Assembly (NCBI GenBank): GCA_009920225.1
Contig: RGAJ01000024.1
Span: 1-12,777, forward strand
DNA: 12,777 nt
Direction of reading: 5' to 3'
Source of the DNA: Paracoccaceae bacterium
Lineage (GTDB): Bacteria; Pseudomonadota; Alphaproteobacteria; Rhodobacterales; Rhodobacteraceae
Below the pieces are notes generated by a model. The model had not been told where the DNA came from, made no database searches, and was given only the letters and a program-made list of their open reading frames with translations. Shown piece by piece: positions 1 through 6,769 of this stretch (its first letter is position 1; each line of letters begins with the position of its first letter). A program made the position numbers and the translations under genes.

Positions 1-869
1 GCGATGCCGATAAAGCCCGCCCCTTCGGTGGAATTCAGGATCAGCCGTTCGCTTTCGCCCAATGTGGTATTGATCGCCATCATCCCCGCCAAAGCGCCCG
101 ATATCATCATCGAAATCACCGTGATGCGAACAGGATTGATGCCTGCATATTTCGCAGCGCTTTCAGAATGACCAAAGGCGCGAATTTGATACCCAAGCTT
201 GGTGCGCCAAATCAACAACCACACGAACACAGCCGCCAAAAGCGCCACAATCAGGGTGATGTTGGCAGGCGCTGCCTTGGAAAAACTGATCCCGATTGGG
301 GCCAAAATATCATGCAGCGTTGGCAAATGGGTTGCCGCAGGAAAGCTATCTGTTGCGGGGTCCATCGAGGTGGGTGGCCGCAGGATATTGACCAAAAGGT
401 AATTCAACAGCGCGGCGGCAATAAAGTTGAACATGATGGTCGTGATCACGATATGGCTGCCACGCTTGGCCTGTAGCACAGCAGGAACAAAGGCCCATGC
501 CGCCCCAAGGATCGCCGCGCCCATCGTACAAAAGATCAAGGCAAGCGACCAATGCGGCCACGGGATATAAAGCGCAATCAGCGCCACCCCAAGACCACCC
601 AACATCGCCTGACCTTCGCCCCCGATGTTGAACATGCGTGCGTGAAAGGCCACGGCCACGGCAAGGCCCGTGAACATAAAGTTCGTGGCATAATACAACG
701 TATAGCCCCACCCATAGGTGGACCCAAGCGATCCGCTGACCATCATTTTCACGGCGGCAATCGGGTCTTGGCCGATGCCAAGGATTACCAAAGCCGACAA
801 AATTGCAGCAAGAATCAATGAAATCAAAGGGATCAGAACGATGTCTGCCCAAACTGGCATTTTTTGCAT
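1..869 (-). CDS. BMP-type ABC transporter permease, first subunit (YufP-like), 3' end outside window
   Basis: This is the inner-membrane permease of a nucleoside/simple-sugar type ABC importer. The reading frame runs from an ATG at 869 to the left edge without a stop, giving 289 codons; family members are usually about 350-370 residues, so only the C-terminus is missing. The translation (start MQKMPVWADI) is a series of hydrophobic segments and carries the family hallmark FNIGGEGQ near residues 80-88, in the loop that contacts the ATPase. The start overlaps the ATPase stop by one base (TAATG), and an AGAGGGG ribosome site lies about 8 bases upstream, so translation is coupled. A second in-frame ATG at 860 is possible but worse placed. 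The usual second permease (YufQ-like) should follow beyond the window. The substrate cannot be read from this subunit. Confidence 0.9.
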   Translation of the reverse strand, partial: MQKMPVWADIVLIPLISLILAAILSALVILGIGQDPIAAVKMMVSGSLGSTYGWGYTLYYATNFMFTGLAVAVAFHARMFNIGGEGQAMLGGLGVALIALYIPWPHWSLALIFCTMGAAILGAAWAFVPAVLQAKRGSHIVITTIMFNFIAAALLNYLLVNILRPPTSMDPATDSFPAATHLPTLHDILAPIGISFSKAAPANITLIVALLAAVFVWLLIWRTKLGYQIRAFGHSESAAKYAGINPVRITVISMMISGALAGMMAINTTLGESERLILNSTEGAGFIGI

Positions 870-2431
870 TATGCGGCCCCCTCTGAAATACCTGCCATCA
901 ATAGACCCAGATCTTTTTCATTCGTCTCTGACGAGACCCGTTCGCCCATGATATGCCCGTCAAACATGACGGCAATCCGATCAGACAATGACATGATTTC
1001 ATCCAATTCCACCGAAACCAACAAAATGGCTTTGCCTTGGTCGCGCAGCGCGATGATCTGTTTGTGGATGAATTCAATCGCCCCAATATCGACCCCGCGT
1101 GTGGGCTGGCCAATCAAAAGGATGTCTGGATTTGCCTCGATCTCGCGGGCAACGACAATCTTTTGTTGGTTGCCACCCGAGAAATTCTTGGCCGACAGTT
1201 TCGGGTTTGGCGGGCGTACGTCAAACCGATCCATTTTTTCTTGGGCGTCCCGTTGCACCACGGCGTTGTTCATGAACAGCCCCTTTTGGTATTCGGGGCG
1301 ATTGTGATAGCCGAATGGAACGTTTTCCCATGCGGCGAAATCCATGATCAACCCTTCGTGCTGGCGATCTTCGGGCACATGCGCGATCCCGATGGCGCGA
1401 CGTGATTGACCGTCAGAATTCGGGCCAGACAAGGCGATGGGCTGTCCATTGACCTTGATCGATCCTGTGGCGCTCATATAGCCGCCCAAAACCTCAAGCA
1501 GTTCGGATTGCCCATTGCCCGCGACGCCGGCAATGCCCAGCACTTCGCCCTTGCGCAGGGTCAGCGATATGCCCTTGACCCGCTCAATGCCATCGTCATC
1601 ACGCACCCGCAAATTGTCGATTTCCAACACGGGCGCGCCGGGATTGGCGGGGGCTTTGTCGATGCGCAGCAATACTTTGCGTCCGACCATCATCTCAGCC
1701 AACTGTTCTGGATTGGTGTCTGATGTCTTGACGGTTGCCGTCATCTCACCGCGGCGCATAACCGATACCGTGTCGGTGATATCCATGATTTCGCGCAGTT
1801 TGTGCGTGATCAAGATGATGGTTTTACCCTCTTCTCGCAGGCGCCCCAGAATGCGGAACAGCTGATCCGCTTCGGATGGGGTCAATACGCCCGTGGGTTC
1901 GTCCAAGATCAAAATATCGGCCTGACGATAGAGCGCTTTCAGGATTTCGACGCGCTGCTGGTGGCCGACCGAAAGGTCTTCGATCAAGGCATCTGGATCG
2001 ACATCCAGTTCATATTCTGTGGCAAGCTCTTGTAACGACTTGCGCGCTTTGGCCAGTGACGGGCGTAGCAATTTGCCATCTTCTGCGCCAAGGATAATAT
2101 TTTCCAGAACGCTAAAGTTCTGGACCAGTTTAAAATGCTGAAAGACCATGCCAATGCCTGCGGCGATTGCGGCTTGGCTGTCGGGAATTTGTGTATGTTT
2201 TCCGCCAATATAGATTTCACCCTTATCGGCCTTGTAGAAGCCATAAAGGATTGACATCAAAGTTGATTTACCCGCCCCGTTTTCCCCGATGATCCCATGG
2301 ATCGTACCGGGCATGACGCGGATAGAAATGTTTTTGTTTGCTTGGACTGGGCCAAAGGCTTTGGAAATACCGCGAAGCTCAATGGCTGGGGCGGCAGTTT
2401 CCTGCCGCCCCGTTGTATCACCATGTGCCAT
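869..2431 (-). CDS. BMP-type ABC transporter ATP-binding protein, two nucleotide-binding domains (YufO-like)
   Basis: Cytoplasmic ATPase that powers the importer. It is 520 residues, the normal length for the double-domain ATPases of sugar/nucleoside importers. Domain 1 is canonical: Walker A GENGAGKST (49-57), Q-loop near 98, signature LSVGHQQR (153-160), Walker B ILILDEP (173-179), switch His210. Domain 2 is degenerate: the P-loop reads GVAGNGQSE (302-310) without the lysine, and the Walker B region reads ILLIGQPTRG (437-446) with Gln in place of the catalytic Glu, while the signature FSGGNQQK (417-424) is intact. This asymmetry is usual in the family. The gene starts 5 bases after the binding-protein stop with no clear ribosome site, suggesting coupled translation, and its stop overlaps the permease start. 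Confidence 0.95.
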   Translation of the reverse strand: MAHGDTTGRQETAAPAIELRGISKAFGPVQANKNISIRVMPGTIHGIIGENGAGKSTLMSILYGFYKADKGEIYIGGKHTQIPDSQAAIAAGIGMVFQHFKLVQNFSVLENIILGAEDGKLLRPSLAKARKSLQELATEYELDVDPDALIEDLSVGHQQRVEILKALYRQADILILDEPTGVLTPSEADQLFRILGRLREEGKTIILITHKLREIMDITDTVSVMRRGEMTATVKTSDTNPEQLAEMMVGRKVLLRIDKAPANPGAPVLEIDNLRVRDDDGIERVKGISLTLRKGEVLGIAGVAGNGQSELLEVLGGYMSATGSIKVNGQPIALSGPNSDGQSRRAIGIAHVPEDRQHEGLIMDFAAWENVPFGYHNRPEYQKGLFMNNAVVQRDAQEKMDRFDVRPPNPKLSAKNFSGGNQQKIVVAREIEANPDILLIGQPTRGVDIGAIEFIHKQIIALRDQGKAILLVSVELDEIMSLSDRIAVMFDGHIMGERVSSETNEKDLGLLMAGISEGAA

Positions 2432-2436
2432 TGATA

Positions 2437-3426
2437 TTATTCAACAGGGCACGCGTTATCGGACATATAATCATGCACCGCCAATTCACCGCTTGCGATT
2501 TTCGCAGCAGCTGCATCTACGGCCGCTTTCATGTCGGCGCTGACCAATGATGCGTTGTTGTCGTCAAGCGCATAACCAACGCCACCGTTTGACAGACCCA
2601 TGACGTTGAACCCTGTTTCCAGTGCATCACCCGCTGTGAACGCGTCATATACGGCGTTGTCCACACGTTTCATCATCGATGTCAGAACTTTGCCTGGGTG
2701 CATGTAGTTTTGGTTGCTGTCTACGCCGATGGACAAAATGCCTTCGTCCGCGGCTGTTTGCAGAACGCCAACACCTGTACCGCCTGCAGCAGCGTATACA
2801 ACATCAGCACCTTGTGCGATTTGCGCTTTGGTCAATTCAGAACCCTTAACTGGGTCGTTCCATGCCGCAGGTGTTGTGCCTGTCATGTTTTGAATGACGG
2901 TCGCATTTGGGTTCGCAGCCTTTGCACCTTGGACATATCCACAGGCGAATTTACGGATCAGCGGAATGTCCATGCCGCCGATGAAACCAACTGTGCCGGA
3001 TTTTGACGCTTGCGCCGCCATCATGCCCACCAAATATGATCCTTCGTGTTCATTAAAGACCACAGAACGCACGTTTGGTTTGTCAACGACCATGTCGATG
3101 ATCGTGAATTTTGTGTTTGGATATTCATCCGCAACAGTTTCCAACGCAGAAGCAAAAGCAAAGCCTGCCATCACGATTGGGTTTGCGCCTGCTTCGGCAA
3201 AGCGACGCAATGCTTGTTCACGCTGCGCTTCGGATTGCAATTCGATTTCGCGGAATGTACCGCCTGTTTCTTCTGCCCAACGCTGTGCGCCTGTAAAGGC
3301 CATTTCGTTGAAAGATTTGTCGAATTTGCCGCCCAAGTCAAAGATCAAGGCAGGTTCTGCAAGTGCTGCGCCAGCGGCCAGCGTCAATGCAGTTGTCGCG
3401 CCAAGAATTTTTTTCAGTAAGGTCAT
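2437..3426 (-). CDS. BMP family ABC transporter substrate-binding protein (probably nucleoside-binding)
   Basis: Periplasmic binding protein of the importer, Bmp/Med/PnrA family, 329 residues. It opens with a classical secretion signal (MTLLKKILG, a hydrophobic stretch, ending ALA at about 23) without a lipobox cysteine, so it should be soluble in the periplasm. Family motifs follow: FDLGGKFDKSFNE (29-41), the GSYLVG segment, GFIGGMDIPLIRKF, and GVDSNQ near the sugar/base pocket. Characterised relatives such as PnrA bind purine nucleosides; applying that here is inference. The start is supported by GGGAG about 6 bases upstream of the ATG. It is the first gene of the operon, followed 5 bases later by the ATPase, and has its own likely promoter in the 122-base gap upstream. 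Confidence 0.94.
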   Translation of the reverse strand: MTLLKKILGATTALTLAAGAALAEPALIFDLGGKFDKSFNEMAFTGAQRWAEETGGTFREIELQSEAQREQALRRFAEAGANPIVMAGFAFASALETVADEYPNTKFTIIDMVVDKPNVRSVVFNEHEGSYLVGMMAAQASKSGTVGFIGGMDIPLIRKFACGYVQGAKAANPNATVIQNMTGTTPAAWNDPVKGSELTKAQIAQGADVVYAAAGGTGVGVLQTAADEGILSIGVDSNQNYMHPGKVLTSMMKRVDNAVYDAFTAGDALETGFNVMGLSNGGVGYALDDNNASLVSADMKAAVDAAAAKIASGELAVHDYMSDNACPVE

Positions 3427-3481
3427 GGTGTTCTCCCATTATTATCCACAGACTCATTCTGAGGAGTTTTATTGATAGTGC

Positions 3482-3511
3482 ATTAAGGCCAATTTGATAG
3501 GGACTGGTCAA
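3482..3511 (-). promoter_or_regulatory. Likely promoter of the BMP importer operon
   Basis: On the minus strand a -35 TTGACC (3506-3511) and a -10 CTTAAT (3482-3487) are separated by 18 bases, which would start transcription near 3475 and leave a leader of about 50 bases before the binding-protein ATG. It is a four-of-six -10 match, so this is a sequence-based guess. It is the best candidate in the rimI-to-bmp gap. Confidence 0.4.
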
Positions 3512-3515
3512 CCAG
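3504..3515. promoter_or_regulatory. Palindrome CTGGT-CA-ACCAG overlapping the importer -35, possible operator
   Basis: A perfect 5+5 inverted repeat with a 2-base centre covers the proposed -35 element. The TGGT-N2-ACCA pattern is like operators of some GntR-family (FadR subfamily) repressors such as UxuR/ExuR. The same GGTCAA also pairs with TTGACC at 3526-3531 across a 14-base loop, so a second, wider inverted repeat exists. No regulator gene is in the window; function is inferred from position only. Confidence 0.3.
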
Positions 3516-3548
3516 AATCTGAAAATTGACCTTGGGGAAGATCGAAGT

Positions 3549-3959
3549 TTACAGCGTTTTTTTCAAGATAAGCGCGTGTTCGCTGGTGCCGTCATTGGTT
3601 TTGTAATAATTATTGCGCTGCCCCACCTTGTGATAGGCGTTGGTTTCATACAACTGTCGGGCTGCGGTGTTCTGATCGCTGACTTCCAGGGTGACAGTGC
3701 GCGCGCCCCGCGCTTGCGCCGCAGCTTCAAACTTGGCCAAAATCTGTCTGCCCTGACCCGCTCTGCGGTGGTCTGGATGCACGACAATCAGCAACAGCTC
3801 TGCATCCTCAAAGATGATTGAGCCAATGGCAAAGCCAGCTTCTGTCGTCGTCACAATCGTTTTCGGATCAGCCAATAGCGCGGCGTATTCCTCGGCGGAC
3901 CAGACCCGAAGGTTCATGCCCGCAGCGGCGTGAAGGCGCGCAAGATCATGGGCCGTCAT
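3549..3959 (-). CDS. rimI: Ribosomal protein S18 alanine N-acetyltransferase RimI
   Basis: A 136-residue GNAT-fold acetyltransferase that should transfer acetyl from acetyl-CoA to the N-terminal alanine of ribosomal protein S18. The acetyl-CoA loop is visible as HPDHRRAGQGR (61-71), preceded by the beta strand LLLIVV. It is followed by LEVSDQNTAARQLYE (91-105), typical of RimI, and the C-terminal RNNYYK segment (115-120), which holds the tyrosine used as general acid in characterised RimI. The start ATG overlaps the tsaB stop by four bases (ATGA), so the two are translationally coupled. The tsaB-rimI pairing is very common in bacteria and supports the name over a generic GNAT enzyme. The protein is slightly short compared with the E. 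coli enzyme (148). Confidence 0.9.
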   Translation of the reverse strand: MTAHDLARLHAAAGMNLRVWSAEEYAALLADPKTIVTTTEAGFAIGSIIFEDAELLLIVVHPDHRRAGQGRQILAKFEAAAQARGARTVTLEVSDQNTAARQLYETNAYHKVGQRNNYYKTNDGTSEHALILKKTL

Positions 3960-4555
3960 GACAATCGTTTTGGGGGCACATCGCGCGACGGGGCGGCATC
4001 GGCGGGTTTGATGTAAAACGGAACTGGTTTTTCATTATCCTGTCCCAATCGTGTCGCGGCCACTTGTGCCATGTTGGCGACCAAGGTTTCCGCCGATGGG
4101 CAAGGGATCTGTGGGACATCGGTTTGCCCCAGCGCGCCAAGTGGCACCAATGCCGCGCTATGTGCGCCCAGATCGCTTTGCGCGGCATAGACATGTTCGC
4201 GTGGGGCGGGCACGGTTGCCACAACCGGCCCCTGTGTGCCAAACCATGTGGCCTCAAATGTCGTGACGCCAATCGCGGGAACGCCCAAAGACAGGGCCAA
4301 TCCACGCGCGGCTGATACCGAAATGCGGATGCCGGTAAAATTACCGGGACCAGTCCCAACCGCAATTGCGTCGAGATCTGACAGATCGATCCCCGCCTGC
4401 GCCAAGGCGTGATCAAGGATGTCCATCAGGTTTTCCGCCTGACCTCTGGCCATGGGTTCATAAACGGTTGCTGTGATCGCCCCATTCACAAGCACAGCGG
4501 CCGCGCAATGCGCGGCCGATGTATCAAATGCCAAGATCGTTGTGTTAGACGGCAA
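3956..4555 (-). CDS. tsaB: tRNA t6A37 synthesis protein TsaB (YeaZ)
   Basis: Non-catalytic partner of TsaD in the complex that installs threonylcarbamoyl-adenosine at position 37 of ANN-reading tRNAs. It has the ASKHA fold: the first phosphate-loop strand ILAFDTSA (about 7-14) and the strongly conserved GTGPGNFTGIR (67-77), followed by a GLALSLGVP segment. I place the start at TTG 4555 because it directly precedes the conserved first strand and has AGAGG 9 bases upstream; this gives 199 residues and an 11-base overlap with nfuA. An upstream in-frame ATG at 4606 would add 17 residues unlike the family and overlap nfuA by 62 bases. It sits between nfuA and rimI, with a four-base overlap to rimI. 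Confidence 0.92.
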   Translation of the reverse strand: MPSNTTILAFDTSAAHCAAAVLVNGAITATVYEPMARGQAENLMDILDHALAQAGIDLSDLDAIAVGTGPGNFTGIRISVSAARGLALSLGVPAIGVTTFEATWFGTQGPVVATVPAPREHVYAAQSDLGAHSAALVPLGALGQTDVPQIPCPSAETLVANMAQVAATRLGQDNEKPVPFYIKPADAAPSRDVPPKRLS

Positions 4556-5105
4556 CAGGGCGGACCTCTGCCACTTCGGGGATGTAATGGCGCAATAGGT
4601 TTTCAATGCCCATTTTCAACGTCATTGTAGATGATGGGCATCCCGCACATGCGCCTTTCATCTGAAGATATACGATCCCGCGTTCAAACCCATGGAAGGT
4701 GATATCCCCACCGTCTTGGGCCACCGCAGGACGCACTCGCGTATCAAGCAATTCTTTGATCTGCGTGACGATTTCAGCGTCTTCGCTGTTGTGGTTGTCG
4801 CCATGATCTGCCGCACCGACACCATCCATGGTGGGCTTGCCAGATTGGAAATGTTCCATGATCGCGCCCAACAGCGACGGTTTGATGTGATCCCATTCCG
4901 TTGCATCGTCTTTGGTGACGGTAACGAAATCGCGCCCCAAAAAGACGCCAGTGACACCAGACACATCGAAAATCCGACGCGCAAGCGGTGAAATTTCGCA
5001 CCCGTCCGCGGTTGGGAAATCGGCGGTGCCTGTTTCCAAAACTGTCTGACCGGGCAAGAACTTTAGCGTTGCGGGGTTTGGTGTTGATTCCGTTTGAATG
5101 AACAT
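4545..5105 (-). CDS. NifU-family Fe-S cluster carrier, NfuA-type
   Basis: Carries and delivers [4Fe-4S] clusters to target enzymes. The 186-residue protein has the two-domain plan of alphaproteobacterial and mitochondrial Nfu1: an N-terminal Nfu_N domain starting MFIQTESTPNPATLKF (1-16) to about residue 87, an acidic/histidine-rich linker (about 95-110), and a C-terminal NifU domain with RPAVAQDGGDI (125-135) and the cluster-ligating CAGC at Cys153 and Cys156. The ATG at 5105 is chosen because Nfu_N proteins begin with this M-F-I-Q stretch and GGAG lies 7 bases upstream; an in-frame TTG at 5129 would add 8 residues. It leads an overlapping cluster with tsaB and rimI and has a clear promoter just upstream. 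It lacks the A-type N-domain of E. coli NfuA, so NfuA is a loose label. Confidence 0.92.
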   Translation of the reverse strand: MFIQTESTPNPATLKFLPGQTVLETGTADFPTADGCEISPLARRIFDVSGVTGVFLGRDFVTVTKDDATEWDHIKPSLLGAIMEHFQSGKPTMDGVGAADHGDNHNSEDAEIVTQIKELLDTRVRPAVAQDGGDITFHGFERGIVYLQMKGACAGCPSSTMTLKMGIENLLRHYIPEVAEVRPVAV

Positions 5106-5129
5106 GTCTGGGCTCCATCTCTTCACCAA

Positions 5130-5158
5130 GATATGGAATTTCCGACCAAAAATGTCAA
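5130..5158 (-). promoter_or_regulatory. Promoter for nfuA-tsaB-rimI
   Basis: A perfect -35 TTGACA (5153-5158, minus strand) is followed after 17 bases by CATATC (5130-5135) as the -10. Predicted transcription starts near 5123, about 18 bases before the nfuA ATG, leaving just room for the GGAG ribosome site. This separates nfuA-tsaB-rimI from the upstream usp-VOC pair. Confidence 0.55.
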
Positions 5159-5162
5159 GTAA

Positions 5163-5179
5163 CTTAGACCAATTCTAAA
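5163..5179. promoter_or_regulatory. Palindrome resembling an Irr/iron-control element (ICE)
   Basis: On the minus strand the 17 bases read TTTAGAATTGGTCTAAG. Compared with the Irr-box pattern as I remember it, TTTAGAA-N3-TTCTAAA, 12 of 14 defined positions match. It lies 4 bases upstream of the TTGACA of the nfuA promoter and overlaps the stop codon of the VOC gene. Iron control would make sense for an Fe-S carrier, but the binding protein is inferred and the consensus is from memory. Confidence 0.4.
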
Positions 5180-5576
5180 GAGATTGTGATAGCTCAAGCA
5201 AATCCCAAAGGTTCCCAAACCGATCGCGGAATTTGCAGACGACGCCATAGGTTTCGCGCCGCGGTGTTTCGACAAACGCGACCCCTTTGGCGCGATAGGC
5301 CGCGTAGTCGCGTTCAAAATCATCTGTATTCAGAAACACGAACACCCGTCCGCCGGTTTGATTGCCAATGCTTGCGCTTTGTTCGGTGGATGCGGCACGC
5401 GCCAAAAGGATGTTGGATCCCTGCGCCCCTTTGGGGCGGATCAAGACCCAGCGTTTGTCTGGTGTGAGGGGCGTGTCTTCGACAAGTTCAAATCCCAAGA
5501 CACCGCAATAATACGCAATCGCGTCATCATAATCGGGAACAGTGATCGCAAACGCATGGATCGACTGTGCGCTCAT
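5175..5576 (-). CDS. VOC (glyoxalase/bleomycin-resistance fold) family protein
   Basis: A 133-residue protein of the vicinal oxygen chelate superfamily, with two beta-alpha-beta-beta-beta modules: HAFAITVPDYDDAIAYY..LGFELVED (7-34) and GGRVFVFLNTDDFERDY..GVAF (76-101), ending RFGNLWDLLEL (119-129). The chemistry is unknown. At the usual metal-ligand places I see Ala8 (His7 is one residue off) instead of His, and Asp125 instead of Glu in the GNxW(E/D)L motif, so classic glyoxalase I activity is doubtful. Its ATG overlaps the stop of the universal stress protein gene by four bases, so the two are made together; a role in a stress response is only suggested by that. It resembles a common, uncharacterised proteobacterial subfamily containing the RPKGAQG motif (48-53). 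Confidence 0.85.
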   Translation of the reverse strand: MSAQSIHAFAITVPDYDDAIAYYCGVLGFELVEDTPLTPDKRWVLIRPKGAQGSNILLARAASTEQSASIGNQTGGRVFVFLNTDDFERDYAAYRAKGVAFVETPRRETYGVVCKFRDRFGNLWDLLELSQSL

Positions 5577-6028
5577 GTCAGGGCTTCAAGCTGTTCTTTT
5601 GTGAGGTTTCCCGGAACAACCGTGATGGGGCAGGGCAATGTCCCTGCGTTTTTGGACATTTGACTGACCAAGGGGCCTGGCCCCTTTTTATCCAAACCCG
5701 CGCCCAGAACCAGAATTCCGATCTCGGGGTCAGATTCGATATGGGCCAAAATTTCGGGAACAGGTTCGCCTTCGCGTATGATCAATTCGGGATTGATGCC
5801 TTGGCGATCACGCATCCACTTGGCAAACACTTCGAAATGCGCCTCAATCCGTTCGCGGGCTTCTTGGCGCATGATGTCGCCGACCCCGATCCAATGGTTG
5901 AATTCATCGGGTGGAATGACCGACAAAATCGCAACTCCTCCGCCCGATTTTTTCGCCCGCATCGCAGCAAAACGCATCGCGTTCAAGCATTCGCGGCTGT
6001 CATCTAACACCACTAGAAATTTACGCAT
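5573..6028 (-). CDS. Universal stress protein (UspA family)
   Basis: A single-domain UspA protein of 151 residues, the usual length. It begins with the first Rossmann-like strand and loop KFLVVLDDSRECLNAMRFA (3-21), and the C-terminal half carries VLGAGLDKKGPGP (107-119) followed by LPCPITVVPG (131-140). The first is the place of the ATP-binding G-x2-G-x9-G(S/T) loop but does not match it exactly, so nucleotide binding is uncertain. The ATG at 6028 is preferred over an in-frame GTG at 6046 because GAAGGGAG lies just upstream of it and the family starts at this strand. The gene heads a two-gene unit with the VOC gene (ATGA overlap). Usp genes next to nfuA and trpS recur in alphaproteobacteria, so this is an old neighbourhood, not an acquisition. 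Confidence 0.9.
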   Translation of the reverse strand: MRKFLVVLDDSRECLNAMRFAAMRAKKSGGGVAILSVIPPDEFNHWIGVGDIMRQEARERIEAHFEVFAKWMRDRQGINPELIIREGEPVPEILAHIESDPEIGILVLGAGLDKKGPGPLVSQMSKNAGTLPCPITVVPGNLTKEQLEALT

Positions 6029-6067
6029 AATGCTCCCTTCATGCACGCGGTTTCATCCGCAGGCCCT

Positions 6068-6096
6068 AGTTGACTGATCTAAGGCCGTGCTGTCAA
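6068..6096 (-). promoter_or_regulatory. Possible promoter of usp
   Basis: A perfect TTGACA (6091-6096, minus strand) lies 62 bases upstream of the usp ATG. The best -10 at 17 bases spacing is TCAACT (6068-6073), only three of six matches, so the -35 carries most of the support. It falls in the 77-base gap after the second VOC gene. Confidence 0.3.
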
Positions 6097-6105
6097 GGCA
6101 TCTGA

Positions 6106-6597
6106 TCAATCGCGTGAACGGCGTTCGTTCAAAAGTGCCTTTAGGTCAAGCGGCGCATTCCCCATTTTCAAATTGCCCGCCGCGTCGCGGGGCCAGTCGG
6201 CTTTGGGGCGGTCTCGGTAGAGCTCGACACCATTGCCGTCGGGGTCGGTGATATAAATCGCCTCGGACACGCCGTGATCTGCAGCCCCGTCAATCGGGAT
6301 GCCTGCGCTGACGACACGGTGCAGCGCATCTGCCAATTCCGCGCGGTTGGGGTATAGAAAAGCGGTGTGATACAGCCCCGTATGCCCCCGTGGGGCGGGG
6401 GTGCCGCCTGCGCTTTCCCATGTGTTCAACCCGATGTGATGGTGATATCCGCCTGCGGACAAGAACGCCGCCTGACTGCCAAAGCGCTGCGTGACGGCAA
6501 AGCCCAAGACACCAGAATAAAACCCAATCGCGCGGTCCAGATCCGCGACCTTGAGATGGACATGCCCAATTGTGGTGTGGGGGTGAATATCTGCCAT
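6106..6597 (-). CDS. VOC family ring-cleavage dioxygenase/glyoxalase-like metalloenzyme
   Basis: A 163-residue VOC protein that, unlike the other one in this window, keeps plausible metal ligands: His in GHVHLKV (His12/His14) in the first module, His-rich YHHHIGLNTW (51-60), YHTAF (His77) and Glu125 in DPDGNGVELYRDRP (118-131). The GHxHLxV start, the HHHIGxNxW block and the PDGNGxELYxDRP end are those of CatE-like proteins (extradiol catechol dioxygenase relatives), usually about 280 residues in the two-repeat Bacillus form; this is a shorter version. Substrate unknown. ATG 6597 has AGGGA 8 bases upstream. It stands alone between the trpS terminator and usp; no promoter with a sensible leader length is obvious. 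Confidence 0.85.
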   Translation of the reverse strand: MADIHPHTTIGHVHLKVADLDRAIGFYSGVLGFAVTQRFGSQAAFLSAGGYHHHIGLNTWESAGGTPAPRGHTGLYHTAFLYPNRAELADALHRVVSAGIPIDGAADHGVSEAIYITDPDGNGVELYRDRPKADWPRDAAGNLKMGNAPLDLKALLNERRSRD

Positions 6598-6705
6598 ATC
6601 GTCATTCCCTGTGTTGCGCTGTCAAAAGTGCCTGAAACACGCGGCAAACAAAAGGGCGGAAAATGTCATGGGCTTGTGCATCTGTGCACATTCGGGGTGA
6701 GATAC

Positions 6706-6734
6706 AAAAAACGCCCGCCCAAAGGGCAGGCGTT
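6706..6734 (-). terminator. Intrinsic terminator of trpS
   Basis: On the minus strand an 11-base-pair stem (arms 6724-6734 and 6710-6720, one G-T wobble) with a TTT loop is followed by a run of six T. The stem is G+C-rich. It begins 36 bases after the trpS stop, the right place and orientation, and ends transcription before the VOC gene. Confidence 0.88.
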
Positions 6735-6735
6735 G

Positions 6736-6759
6736 GATTTTCTAGACCTAGATTTTCTA
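6736..6759. repeat. Short direct repeat GATTTTCTA, two copies 15 bases apart
   Basis: GATTTTCTA occurs at 6736-6744 and again at 6751-6759, between the trpS stop and its terminator. The first copy overlaps a TCTAGA palindrome. It may be a small tandem duplication; no function is apparent. Confidence 0.4.
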
Positions 6760-6769
6760 TGCCTTGGGA

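Noticed and set aside
168..852. Open frames opposite to and overlapping the permease (168-476 plus, 346-852 minus)
   Set aside because: They are shadows of the permease frame; their translations are rich in Cys/His/Arg and lack any family motif, while the permease frame has the FNIGGEGQ hallmark.
869..2431. Missing Lys and Glu in the second ATPase domain as a damaged enzyme
   Set aside because: Asymmetric nucleotide sites of this kind are usual in double-domain sugar/nucleoside importer ATPases, so it is not evidence of decay.
6620..6625. Perfect TTGACA (minus strand) upstream of the VOC gene at 6106-6597
   Set aside because: It is only 22 bases from the ATG, so the -10 would abut the start codon and the transcript would lack the visible ribosome site.
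6683..6690. TGTGCACA palindrome between trpS terminator and the VOC gene
   Set aside because: Eight-base palindromes are frequent by chance and nothing around it fits an operator or promoter.
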